A DNA stretch of 64,000 bases, taken from NCBI RefSeq assembly GCF_036964665.1, contig NZ_JBAMDA010000001.1, positions 310,001 to 374,000 of the forward strand, read 5' to 3'. How positions within the stretch are numbered: the stretch's first letter is position 1; each line of letters begins with the position of its first letter. A program made the translations under genes and the position numbers. Under the pieces are notes generated by a model. It searched no databases and was not told the origin of the DNA. It worked only from the letters and a program-made list of their open reading frames with translations. This stretch comes from Nitrobacter sp. NHB1. GTDB lineage: Bacteria; Pseudomonadota; Alphaproteobacteria; Rhizobiales; Xanthobacteraceae. Shown piece by piece: positions 24,169 through 32,037 of the stretch.

Positions 24169-27081
24169 CTATTCCGAAGCCAGCGCCTTTGCCTGCGCAA
24201 ACACCACCTCGATCAGCGTGCCGGAATGCGGGCCGGTCCTGATATGAAACTGCGCGCGATTGGCTTCCACCAGCGCCTTGGTGAGCGACAGGCTGACGCC
24301 GGCGCTCTCCGAGGCCTGATCGCTCGGCGCCGGCGTGCGGAACGGCTCCGTCGCCGCGGCCACCTCGTTCTCGTTGAGGCCGTGTCCGGTGTCGCGCACG
24401 CGCAGCGCGACGTCGCCGAAATCGTTGAGCGCCGTCGAGACGATGACCTGGCCGCCGGCGTTGGCGAGATGGATCGAGTTTCCAATCAGGTAAAGCGTAA
24501 TCTGGCGCAGCGCGTGCGCGTCCGCCACGACCGGAGGCAGCGTATGCGCGAGCGAGGTGCGGATGATGATGCGCTCGCGATTGGCCTGCGGCTGCATCAC
24601 CGCGACGCATTGCTCGACCAGTTCGTTGAGGTTCTGGTTGACGAAGGCAAGATCGAGCTTGCCGGTTTCGATCCGCGACAGGTCGAGCAGGTCGTCGATG
24701 AACGCGATGATGCGTTCGCCGGAGGCGCGGACGTCCTTCATGTATTCGACGTAGCGTTCGTTGCCGAGCGGGCCGAATTTTTCGTCCGTCATCACCTCCG
24801 CAAAGCCGATAATGGAGTTCAGCGGCGTTCGGATTTCATGGCTGATCCGCGCCAGCACGTCGGCCTTGGCGTTCGCCGCGCGATCGGCCTGCCGTCGCGC
24901 CCGCGACAGCTCGGTCTCGATCTTCCTGGCCTGCGACAGGTCGCGGAACACGGCGAAGAAGTTGGGGCCTTCGGCTTTCGTCCGGCCCATCGTCATCGAT
25001 AGCGGGATCAAGCCGCCCTCGCGAACGTGGCCCAATACCTCGCGGCCGTGATCGAGCAGGCTTGCGACGTCGTCGCCTGCGAGGCCGTTGAGATAGTCGC
25101 GCACCGCGCCCTGGCTTTCCGGTGCGAAGAGATCGGCGAGATTGAGTTGCGTAAGGCTGTCGCCGGAGTGACCGAACAGCGCTTCGGCGCAGCGGTTACA
25201 GGCGGTGATGCGTCCGCCCCCGTCGAACATCAGGATGCCTTCGGCTGTGGTGTCGAGGATGGCGGCCAACTCCTCGGCGGTGGCGTGGCCCACGGGAGAA
25301 GGCGCCGCTGCACCCGCGCAGATCAGCGCGTGCGCGGGCTCGCCGTCCCAGGCAACCACGAAGAGATGGGCGGTGACCGGATGTTGCGATGTGCCTGACG
25401 GCAGCGTGGCGGAAATGGTGACGGGAGTTCCGGTGGCCGGCGTGCTGTCGGCGGCGGGCACGCCGGATTCGACCGACAGGGCGTCGAGCCCGCCGGCCTG
25501 TTCCAGCGCGTCCAGGCCGTCGTAGCCGACCTGCGCGAGAAAGGCCGGGTTGGCGTAAAGCACGCGGTCGAGCCGGTAGATCATCACGCCGGTCGGGAGC
25601 AGGTCGAGCACCTGCTTGTCACGCGCGCTGTCGGCCTGCAGCGCGGGTTCGGGCAAAGACAATCCGTCCGCCTGCGGTCCGGTGACATCGGGCGGTTCCG
25701 GGGCTGGGGGTGGTTCCGGCGCAACCGGCTGCTCGGCGACAGCATCGGATTCGGCGGCGTCCTGATCGCCCTCCAGCCGTGCCGAGAGCTGGCGCGCCAA
25801 TTCGTTGAAGGCGCTGTTCTCGACAGGGGTGAGCGAAGGCAGTTTCAGGTCGGACGGGGATCTGAACGGCAGGACATTCTTGGGCGTTTCCACGACGGTG
25901 TCCGGTTCTGCTGGCTGTGGCAAGGATTGGGGAGCGGCGGCCGCAACGTCGGAGGACGTTGAAGTGTCCGCCGGCTGCGGATGGGAGGTTTCGCTGAATA
26001 AAAATTCGTGACGCCGATGCGCTGCGAGCCGCGCCAGACCCTCGCGATCGCGGCAGACCCCGAAGCCACGATAGCCTGCGAAATTGCGTGCACGATCGTA
26101 GATCGGCAACCCCGACAGTTCGACCGGCAAGCGCGCGTCGGATCCGTCGACGGGCCAAAGCAGCGTAATGCCGCTCCAGGTGTCGCGGGTGGCGACCGCT
26201 TTCGCAACGCGACCGTCGGGATCGAGTCCGAACACCTCCGTGATCTCGCTCCACAACCGGCCGAAGCCCGCGGCAGTTCGCGTGCCGATGACTTGGGTGA
26301 ATTCGTCGGACCCGAGCGAGAAGCGCCCCTCGGCATCCATCCGCCACATGAAGCGCAGGGGATGGCGGCGCATTTGCGGCGAGAGATCGCGCGACGGGGT
26401 ATCGTCCGGTTCCGACAGCCCTGCGGAGTGCGGCGCCAGCAGGGCGACAAGTCCGACGTCGCTGCCGCTGCCGACACGTTGCAGCACCATGGGTGCCGGT
26501 CCAATCGAGGCCTCGGCGCGGCCGTCGCGCAATGCGTCGTCGCGTAAGGCGTCGAGTCCGGCCTCGGTCAGACTGCGAAAGCCGAGCAGCGGCCGCGCGG
26601 CGTCGCCGACGCCGACCAGCAGGCCGTCGCGCGTGAATACGGCGATCGGCGTATCGACGCCGTCCATCAGTCGTTGCAATCGTTCGACCAGCGGCATGGC
26701 GCGGCCGGCCGGCTCCACGGCCGAGATGAGGATGCCGCTGCCGCCGTCGGATAAATCCAGCCGCACGCAGGCGCAGGTGACGAGGCGGCCGAGCGTGGCG
26801 CCGAAGCCGCGCAGGCGTTCAAGCCGCACCGCGCCTGTTGGCGGCAGGCGGCCCGCGAGTTGCGCCACCTGACGCCGTTGCGGATCGGCTGGATCGAAGT
26901 TTCGCGACGCGAGTGCGGAGGCGTTGGCGGCGCCGAACACGGAGACGCCGACCGGATTGGCCCACATGATGCGGGCGCCATCGAACGACCACAGCCACGC
27001 CGGCAGGGCGCTCGTCGCGTGAACGGCCAGCCGTGGGTCGGCTATGCCCTGCATCTGGAAATCGGCGCTGGTCATGGGCAC
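24169..27081 (-). CDS. PdhS-like PAS-domain sensor histidine kinase
   Basis: 970 residues, no membrane helix. Probable PAS modules occur in the N-terminal third and at about 600-720. Between them lies a long Pro/Ala/Glu-rich linker (about 375-500). The HisKA domain contains the H-box ISHEIRTPLNSIIGFAEVM with the phospho-accepting His at about 748, as in alphaproteobacterial PleC/DivJ/PdhS kinases that control cell-cycle regulator DivK. The ATPase domain has G1-like DTGHGLNENE, but its N-box (LIGNSIHLANAGG) and G2 box (SAGVSLSLTKAL) differ from the consensus. I call it PdhS-like on remembered similarity; kinase versus phosphatase activity is uncertain. Confidence 0.8.
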   Translation of the reverse strand: MPMTSADFQMQGIADPRLAVHATSALPAWLWSFDGARIMWANPVGVSVFGAANASALASRNFDPADPQRRQVAQLAGRLPPTGAVRLERLRGFGATLGRLVTCACVRLDLSDGGSGILISAVEPAGRAMPLVERLQRLMDGVDTPIAVFTRDGLLVGVGDAARPLLGFRSLTEAGLDALRDDALRDGRAEASIGPAPMVLQRVGSGSDVGLVALLAPHSAGLSEPDDTPSRDLSPQMRRHPLRFMWRMDAEGRFSLGSDEFTQVIGTRTAAGFGRLWSEITEVFGLDPDGRVAKAVATRDTWSGITLLWPVDGSDARLPVELSGLPIYDRARNFAGYRGFGVCRDREGLARLAAHRRHEFLFSETSHPQPADTSTSSDVAAAAPQSLPQPAEPDTVVETPKNVLPFRSPSDLKLPSLTPVENSAFNELARQLSARLEGDQDAAESDAVAEQPVAPEPPPAPEPPDVTGPQADGLSLPEPALQADSARDKQVLDLLPTGVMIYRLDRVLYANPAFLAQVGYDGLDALEQAGGLDALSVESGVPAADSTPATGTPVTISATLPSGTSQHPVTAHLFVVAWDGEPAHALICAGAAAPSPVGHATAEELAAILDTTAEGILMFDGGGRITACNRCAEALFGHSGDSLTQLNLADLFAPESQGAVRDYLNGLAGDDVASLLDHGREVLGHVREGGLIPLSMTMGRTKAEGPNFFAVFRDLSQARKIETELSRARRQADRAANAKADVLARISHEIRTPLNSIIGFAEVMTDEKFGPLGNERYVEYMKDVRASGERIIAFIDDLLDLSRIETGKLDLAFVNQNLNELVEQCVAVMQPQANRERIIIRTSLAHTLPPVVADAHALRQITLYLIGNSIHLANAGGQVIVSTALNDFGDVALRVRDTGHGLNENEVAAATEPFRTPAPSDQASESAGVSLSLTKALVEANRAQFHIRTGPHSGTLIEVVFAQAKALASE

Positions 27082-27352
27082 CGTGCGTTCGACGTCTCTG
27101 GTTGTTGCCTGCCGCGGCTGCGCATGTCGGCTTTCGCGGGCGATAGTCCTAACAGATCGTTAGTATCGCGTCCGGCCCGGCTGAGGCTTGTGCTCCGTAA
27201 TCCCCGCCAAAGCCCGGATAACCTTAATTCGGCCGGCGGTCATGGACCTCCCCGGCCCGCAGCACGTTGAGGTGTTGCAAAAGGGAACAAGAGGCTCACG
27301 ATAGGAACCCAAAACGAACCAGCGGGCGGGCATTCAACAGGGAGTGGCGACC

Positions 27353-27736
27353 ATGAGTGAAGACGGGCGTGACCATTTCGAAATTCCGAAAGACATGCGA
27401 TCAATGGCCGAAGCCGGTTTTGAGCAGGCGCGCAAGGCCTTCGAGAGCTTTCTCAGCGGAGCCCAGCAGACCACCAGTTCGATCGAGGAACGTAATGAGG
27501 CCGTTCGCGGCAACGTCCGGGACATCAGCAGCAAGGCGATCTCCTTCGCCCAGCAGAACGTGACCGCGTCGCTGGACTACGCCGAGAAGCTTGTTCGCGC
27601 CACGGATCTCTCCGAGGTGATGCGGCTGCACACCGACTATGTGCAGAGTCAGATGAAGGCGCTGAGCGAGCAGGCCAGCGAAATAGGGCAAAGCATGGGC
27701 CGGGCCGCGATGGATACAGGGAAGCCCAAAAGTTGA
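27353..27736 (+). CDS. Phasin family protein
   Basis: 127 residues, helical and Ala/Glu/Gln-rich, with MAEAGFEQARKAFESFLSGA and VRDISSKAISFAQQNVTASLDYAEKLVRATDLSEVM. These are landmarks of the phasin_2 family, which coats polyhydroxyalkanoate granules. ATG 27353 follows an AGGGAGTGG ribosome-binding site; the GTG three codons upstream overlaps that site. A second phasin follows 258 bases downstream. In related organisms such proteins are abundant when PHB accumulates. Confidence 0.9.
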   Translation: MSEDGRDHFEIPKDMRSMAEAGFEQARKAFESFLSGAQQTTSSIEERNEAVRGNVRDISSKAISFAQQNVTASLDYAEKLVRATDLSEVMRLHTDYVQSQMKALSEQASEIGQSMGRAAMDTGKPKS

Positions 27737-27801
27737 GGCTGTGCCACGGCCGAAACCAGGCGCTTCGAATCTTTCCTTCGAGTCCTCTCGAAAAGGTGCT
27801 T

Positions 27802-27827
27802 TGCGCCGCAGTATATATTGCATCGCA
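27802..27827. promoter_or_regulatory. Two TGC-N3-GCA operator-like sites, possible PhaR binding, overlapping a TATATT box
   Basis: TGCGCCGCA (27802-27810) and TGCATCGCA (27819-27827) lie 17 bases apart, upstream of the second phasin. A TATATT hexamer between them (27812-27817) could be a -10 box. The PHB-responsive repressor PhaR is reported to recognise TGC-N3-GCA-type sites in other alphaproteobacteria. That this is such an operator is inference from the motif and position. No comparable pair was seen upstream of the first phasin. Confidence 0.45.
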
Positions 27828-27994
27828 CAAAACTGTCATGGTATAAGTATAGGAGATGCCTGCCCGGGACCCGGGATCGACGATCTCGGGATTCGGGCAT
27901 CCGTGATCCGCTTCCGCCGATCCAGCCGAATTCCAGGGCAAATGGCTGTTTGCAGGGTCACACTGGTTTCACCCGATGCGAAGGACGTATTGTC

Positions 27995-28408
27995 ATGGCC
28001 AACACAACCGATCCGTTTGAAGTCCCCGAGCAGGTACGCGCATTCGCTGAAAAAGGCGTCTCGCAGGCCCGCGACAACTATGCGAAATTCAAGGACGCCG
28101 CGCAGAGCGGCAACGGCGCCGTCGAGGCTGTGTTCAGCGCCGCCAGCAAGGGCGCACACACCTATTCCACCAAGCTTCTCGATTTCGGTCAGGTCAATAC
28201 CAGCGCCGGCTTCGATTTTTTGCAGGAACTGGTCGGAGCGAAGTCGCTGTCCGATGCGACTGAAGTGTGGAGCACCCATACCCGCAAGCAGGTCCAGACC
28301 TTTGCAGCCCAGGCCAAGGAGCTGGCCGAACTGACCCAGCAGATCGCTGCCGAAACCGCCGAGCCGATCAAGACCGGCGCGTCGAAGCTGTTCCGGCCGG
28401 CCGCCTGA
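27995..28408 (+). CDS. Phasin family protein
   Basis: 137 residues. MANTTDPFEVPEQVRAFAEKGVSQARDNYAKFKDAAQSG is followed by FDFLQELVGAKSLSDATEVWSTHTRKQVQ and a C-terminal LAELTQQIAAETAEPIK, the typical phasin helical pattern. ATG 27995 has an upstream GAAGGACG site. It lies in tandem with another phasin (27353-27736) but probably has its own promoter in the 258-base gap, which contains two operator-like palindromes. A GC-rich hairpin with a T-run is found at 28536-28563. Confidence 0.92.
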   Translation: MANTTDPFEVPEQVRAFAEKGVSQARDNYAKFKDAAQSGNGAVEAVFSAASKGAHTYSTKLLDFGQVNTSAGFDFLQELVGAKSLSDATEVWSTHTRKQVQTFAAQAKELAELTQQIAAETAEPIKTGASKLFRPAA

Positions 28409-28427
28409 TCGAACGGATCGTTAGAAC

Positions 28428-28480
28428 ATGATCCCGAAAAGTGGAAACCGGTTTTCGGATAGATCATGCTCAATCAAAAG
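28428..28480 (+). repeat. Dispersed repeat E (catgatcccgaaaagtgg type)
   Basis: CATGATCCCGAAAAGTGG...CGGTTTTCGG...ATCATGCTCAATCAAAAGG is a near match to the tandem copies at 46440-46558. The outer GATC...GATC parts are complementary. Confidence 0.82.
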
Positions 28481-28535
28481 GATGGCGCTATAGTCCGATT
28501 CAACGCAGTTGGATCGGACTGTAGCGACCCGCGAC

Positions 28536-28563
28536 AAACCCGGGCGGGTCGGCCTGGGTTTTT
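28536..28563 (+). terminator. Rho-independent terminator downstream of second phasin
   Basis: A 10-bp stem, AAACCCGGGC / GCCTGGGTTT (one G-U pair), with a 6-base loop, runs into a T-run (28559-28563). It lies about 130 bases after the phasin stop. Confidence 0.6.
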
Positions 28564-28702
28564 GTTGGTCCTGGGTGGTCGTCCCCGCGTAGGCAAGGAC
28601 CCCATAGGTCGAGGATTTCAGTGGTCCGCAGACGCCGGATTTCGAATATAAATAACAAACGCCGGTAAGCGGCCGGCTTCGCGATAACGGGTCGTTGCGG
28701 TC

Positions 28703-28731
28703 TTGCCAAAGCAAGGCGATCCACCTAGTTT
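28703..28731 (+). promoter_or_regulatory. Promoter-like -35/-10 pair before tRNA-His
   Basis: TTGCCA (28703-28708) and TAGTTT (28726-28731) are spaced by 17 bases, about 40 bases before the tRNA 5' end. Both hexamers deviate from the sigma-70 consensus, so this is a candidate only. Confidence 0.4.
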
Positions 28732-28772
28732 CCGCCCCGTTCGCAACCCGTTTTTCAGGGCGCGAGCACGAT

Positions 28773-28849
28773 GCAGTTGTAGCTCAGTTGGTTAGAGCGC
28801 CTGTCTGTGGAACAGGAGGTCGGTGGTTCGAGCCCACCCAACTGTACCA
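28773..28849 (+). tRNA. tRNA-His (GTG anticodon), alphaproteobacterial type with A73 and no encoded G-1
   Basis: The 77-base cloverleaf has acceptor GCAGTTG paired with CAACTGT (one G-U pair at 1-72), D-arm GCTC/GAGC, anticodon stem CCTGT/ACAGG with loop CTGTGGA (anticodon GTG, histidine), T-arm GGTGG/CCACC with loop TTCGAGC, discriminator A73 and an encoded CCA. The base before the first stem nucleotide is T, so the usual G-1 is not encoded, and C73 is absent. This matches the unusual tRNA-His set described in many alphaproteobacteria. Confidence 0.96.
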
Positions 28850-29080
28850 ATCTCAAATCAATGTATTTCAGAACGGAACGGAAGCCGCGACAAGTTTTTC
28901 GCATATGCGGCATTCGCTTCCCGGCGTGGCTTGTTCTCGCGTCATTCATCATGGGAGAAACAGCCAGACCGGCTTACTTTTCATCGCCGCCGGAGGTGTG
29001 CGCACCGGCTACTTTTGTTGGCCAACTGACATTCCCCGGCGGCGGGATCGAGTTTACAAATGACGCGGCCGAACCGCGGG

Positions 29081-29194
29081 CTTGCGCGTATTCCGCAAAA
29101 GTAGATACCAGCTTTGCGATCTGAACACGCGCAAGCTATTAATTGAGAGCATTTTCTCACGCTAACCGGATTCTACTTATCCGGAAAATGCTCT
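29081..29194 (-). repeat. Composite dispersed repeat F+G, copy 2 (inverted)
   Basis: CTTGCGCGTATTCCGCAAAA...CACGCGCAAG is followed by GAGCATTTTCTCACG...CCGGAAAATGCTCT. The reverse complement follows 19563-19677 closely over its whole length. Its end overlaps the stop codon of the neighbouring CsbD-like gene. Confidence 0.85.
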
Positions 29195-29438
29195 AATATC
29201 CTGCCCAGCGGGGCGGCTCGTTCGATTTGTCGGGCCACGACTGCGCCTTCGTATACCACTCATCGACTTCTTTTTTTGCGTAGTCGTTTCCATACCCGTA
29301 GCGTTGCTGCAGCTTCTTTTCGAGGTGCTCACGCTTGCCAGAGATCTCCCAGAGGTCGTCGAAAGTGAACTTGCCCCACTGATCCCTGACCTTGTACTTG
29401 ACCTGATCCCAATTTTCTTCAATCCGATTCCAGTCCAT
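29193..29438 (-). CDS. CsbD family small stress-response protein
   Basis: 81 residues, MDWNRIEENWDQVKYKVRDQWGKFTFDDLWEISGKREHLEKKLQ..., hydrophilic and charged. The 'W..IE..W.Q.K..V...WGK.T.DD' pattern is the CsbD signature. These small cytoplasmic proteins are induced by stress in several bacteria, but their biochemical role is unknown. The ATG at 29438 has a GGAGGGTTAGC ribosome-binding site upstream. Its TAG stop is formed at the boundary with composite repeat F+G. Confidence 0.88.
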   Translation of the reverse strand: MDWNRIEENWDQVKYKVRDQWGKFTFDDLWEISGKREHLEKKLQQRYGYGNDYAKKEVDEWYTKAQSWPDKSNEPPRWAGY

Positions 29439-29588
29439 TGCTAACCCTCCTTCAATCGTTTCGAGCGACGGAGACCAACAAAGCGGATGATCGGGCTTTG
29501 TTCTGGTTTTGCCGCCATGACAAATGGTCGCACCCGTGAGAAAACGACAGTTCCGCGGTAAAGGCCTGCATATCAGGAGTCATGCGTA

Positions 29589-30287
29589 GTGCAGAAAACT
29601 GGCAGCGGAAAATACAAAACGTCCTTTCCGGATCCCGACGCAAGCGAGTTCACTCACGATCTTCAGGAATACAGCGCGCCTGTTTTTCCCGAACGGCTGA
29701 GCAATCCCATGCGGGTTGACCTCGGGTTGCTGGCGCGGATTGACGCCGCCAGAAGCGCCGAAGGGCCCGTTGGCCAACACTCGGTATGGTCGCGATGGTA
29801 CGCCTCACAGGTTGAGGAATTGCGTGCCCGCTGGACGGAGCTATTCGACTTCTACAAGGTCACCGCGCGAACGCCGGAGGATGCGTGGATGCAACTTGCG
29901 ACCGCCCTGGCGCGAGACTTCGTTCCGGGCCTTCTGGTTGAGAATGTTTTTCCGACCCAGGATTCTCTCATAGAACAAGCACGGCTTTTCACCCTGGTCA
30001 CGGAAGTGTCGGAAGCCGTCCTCGCACGGCGCGGTGAGCCAAAGGGAGACCACGTATCGGAACGAATGGTCCTCGAACAGGACTTCTTCAATGAGCATCC
30101 GTGGAATGCCGAGCTGTTTGGAAAGAAGCCGGACAGTATCGACACACTGACGGCAGGGTTTTCGCGGGATAAGGAGCGCTTCGCCAGATTGCTGATCGAG
30201 CAATATTGGTCAAAGGCCGCGATCGTGTCCTTCTTTGCCGACTCCGGTCTTGAAGTGCCCGAATTCGTTGCGGACCTGCCGGCGTGA
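29589..30287 (+). CDS. Hypothetical protein, unknown function
   Basis: 232 residues from GTG 29589 (MQKTGSGKYKTSFPDPDASE). It is soluble, without signal peptide or membrane segments, and helical. Distinct parts are VWSRWYASQVEELRARWTELFDFYKVTARTPEDAW and the C-terminal WSKAAIVSFFADSGLEVPEFV. I do not recognise a family. It is divergent from the CsbD-like gene by about 150 bases and followed by 360 bases without a gene, so it appears to be a single-gene unit. The start is not certain; a possible later start is ATG 29710. Confidence 0.6.
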   Translation: MQKTGSGKYKTSFPDPDASEFTHDLQEYSAPVFPERLSNPMRVDLGLLARIDAARSAEGPVGQHSVWSRWYASQVEELRARWTELFDFYKVTARTPEDAWMQLATALARDFVPGLLVENVFPTQDSLIEQARLFTLVTEVSEAVLARRGEPKGDHVSERMVLEQDFFNEHPWNAELFGKKPDSIDTLTAGFSRDKERFARLLIEQYWSKAAIVSFFADSGLEVPEFVADLPA

Positions 30288-30649
30288 TGGACACCTACTG
30301 GGTACTGGGCGACCGGGTGGGCTGATTGAGATTGAGCCGACTACTCGCCGCTACCCCTCCAAGGAAGGTCGACGTCCGTAAAGATTGCACACGCCGGGAA
30401 CGGGTTAGACAAAACGCGTGCCAATGCGTTGGTGCCGCAGCCTGAAACCGGCAAAAGAGGCTACGTCCATCATCCCCGTCGCGGCCGGTTGTCACCCGGC
30501 ATGTACCACCGACAACGCATAGGACTATACGCTGGTTTCATGGCTTTTCCATCGCTGTAATACGAGAGGCTTCGGTGCAAACGAACCGTGCTGTAACCGC
30601 AATCCCCGTCCTCAAGAGAGCGTTTTTGGCTTTCGCGCGCTGGCTACCG
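30288..30649. other. Intergenic stretch without a recognisable gene
   Basis: Lies between two convergent genes. Short open frames exist on both strands but none has a recognisable product or a good ribosome-binding site. I see no dispersed repeat and no clear RNA structure. It presumably contains the two 3' ends. Confidence 0.45.
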
Positions 30650-31450
30650 CTAAGCCCTCGGCTGGTCTCGCGTGATGCCGCGACGGCGATCGGGGTCCGG
30701 CAGGCTTTCGAGCAGGGCTCGCAGCGTGTCCAACGTCGATTGATCGGCGAGACCGTCGACGCGTTCGGGCCGGAAGTGACGCTGAAAGGCCGTGACCACT
30801 TCCATGGTCGGGGTATCGAATGTCCCGCTGGCCTTGATGCCGTAGCCGTATCGCGCCAGCGATTGCTGTAGCGCGCGGACATCGTCGCCCTCGCTACCGG
30901 TCTTCAGCACGTCGCCGCGCACGATCGGCGCTGCCCGGACCCAATGGCCGACGCCGGAATCCGCCAGCGAATGCCACGGAAATTTTTCGCCGGGATCCTT
31001 CTTGCGCGCAGGTGCGACGTCGGAATGGCCGACAATGCGATCGGCCGGGATATCGCGTCGATGGATGATGCCGCGGCACAGCGCGATGACGGCGGCGATC
31101 TGCCGTAGCGGAAAATCCGGATAACCCCAGTCGTGGCCGCGATTGACGATCTCGATCCCGATCGAACAGGAGTTGATGTCCTCCTCGCCGGCCCATGAGG
31201 CGACGCCGGCGTGCCAGGCCCGCTTCGCCTCCTGGACGCATTGCACAATGCGGCCGTCCTCGAGCACGACATAATGTGCGGACACGTCGGTTCCGGAGGT
31301 GCACAGCCGCGCCAACGCGCCCTCGACGTCGGGCATCCCGGTGTAGTGCAGCACGATCATGTCCGGCTGCCGCCCTTTGGCGCGGTCGCCGAAGTTCAAG
31401 GAGGGCACGGTATCGGAGACAACAGATGAGTCCGGGATGAAGGTCGGCAT
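30650..31450 (-). CDS. AmpD-like N-acetylmuramoyl-L-alanine amidase with peptidoglycan-binding domain
   Basis: 266 residues. The amidase_2 domain (about 1-180) has the zinc ligands in VLHYTGM, in HDWG and near VGHSDVAPARKKDPGEKFPW. A C-terminal PG_binding_1 domain (about 190-258) contains LQQSLARYGYGI and VTAFQRHFRPERVDG. It cleaves the lactyl-Ala bond of muropeptides. It has no signal peptide visible, so it may act in the cytosol on recycled anhydro-muropeptides, as AmpD does. Start MPTF at 31450 is preferred; upstream codons MGRCMFASAD add no homology. It stands divergently before the dcw cluster. Confidence 0.9.
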   Translation of the reverse strand: MPTFIPDSSVVSDTVPSLNFGDRAKGRQPDMIVLHYTGMPDVEGALARLCTSGTDVSAHYVVLEDGRIVQCVQEAKRAWHAGVASWAGEEDINSCSIGIEIVNRGHDWGYPDFPLRQIAAVIALCRGIIHRRDIPADRIVGHSDVAPARKKDPGEKFPWHSLADSGVGHWVRAAPIVRGDVLKTGSEGDDVRALQQSLARYGYGIKASGTFDTPTMEVVTAFQRHFRPERVDGLADQSTLDTLRALLESLPDPDRRRGITRDQPRA

Positions 31451-32037
31451 TCCAGCGTTGGCCTTGGGGATCGGGAGGGGGCATCGACGCTTCAAACCGG
31501 AATCAGCAGACGCGAACATGCAACGACCCAAAGCAGGCAGGAGAACGGCACGAGATCCGACTGGAGCGCGTACCCCGATTTATCGGCGACTCATCGGGAC
31601 CACTATCCGGACGCGCGATCCGGCATGCAATGAGGGCGTGACACCTTTTCGCCTTTATCTGTTAACTGTTTCGCCTTTTCTGTTCATTGTGGGCGCGTTG
31701 CATCGCCCCGCGGCGCATCGGGTCGCGACCACTCAATTCCCGCCGAAGCCATCAACCCTTTCTTAACGCTAAACGCCGTTACTCAATGGTGAAAAGCCGA
31801 ACCGGTCTCGGGGCGGCCGAGGCCCCATTTGCGTTCGAAATCCCCATGGCAGCCCCTCAAATTCCATGCGGAAGCCCGGGTTTGCCAGCTCATCTCCTTG
31901 TGGAGCGATTGGGAGCCGATCCGACCGGCGTGGGCACCCGGCTTCAGGACCGCAAGGGCCGGGTGATTTTCGGACATTTGGGGCAGAATGGGCGCGCGCG
32001 TGTCGAGAGCGAGGCATCTGCGGACGAGGACCGGACC
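31451..32037. other. Region upstream of rsmH, without mraZ
   Basis: The 587 bases between the divergent amidase and rsmH must contain the promoter(s) of the dcw cluster. A frame continuous with rsmH is open upstream from about 31687 and could add 117 codons, but the added residues look unlike RsmH and are not MraZ. Many relatives carry mraZ just here; none is seen. A TTAACTG/TTTCGCC-rich segment at 31662-31684 is noticeable but not assigned. Confidence 0.5.

Larger units (their letters stand above)
28409..28772. other. Intergenic stretch between phasin and tRNA-His
   Basis: No protein-coding gene is supported. It holds repeat E (28428-28480), a terminator-like hairpin (28536-28563) and a promoter-like pair before the tRNA (28703-28731). 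The short frames open on both strands have no recognisable product. Confidence 0.6.

Noticed and set aside
28695-29063. Protein frames across the tRNA-His
   Set aside because: The cloverleaf is complete; the coding frames only read through the tRNA and its flanks.
31687-32037. Upstream extension of rsmH
   Set aside because: The residues do not resemble the RsmH family, and the HVPVL motif follows directly after ATG 32038.
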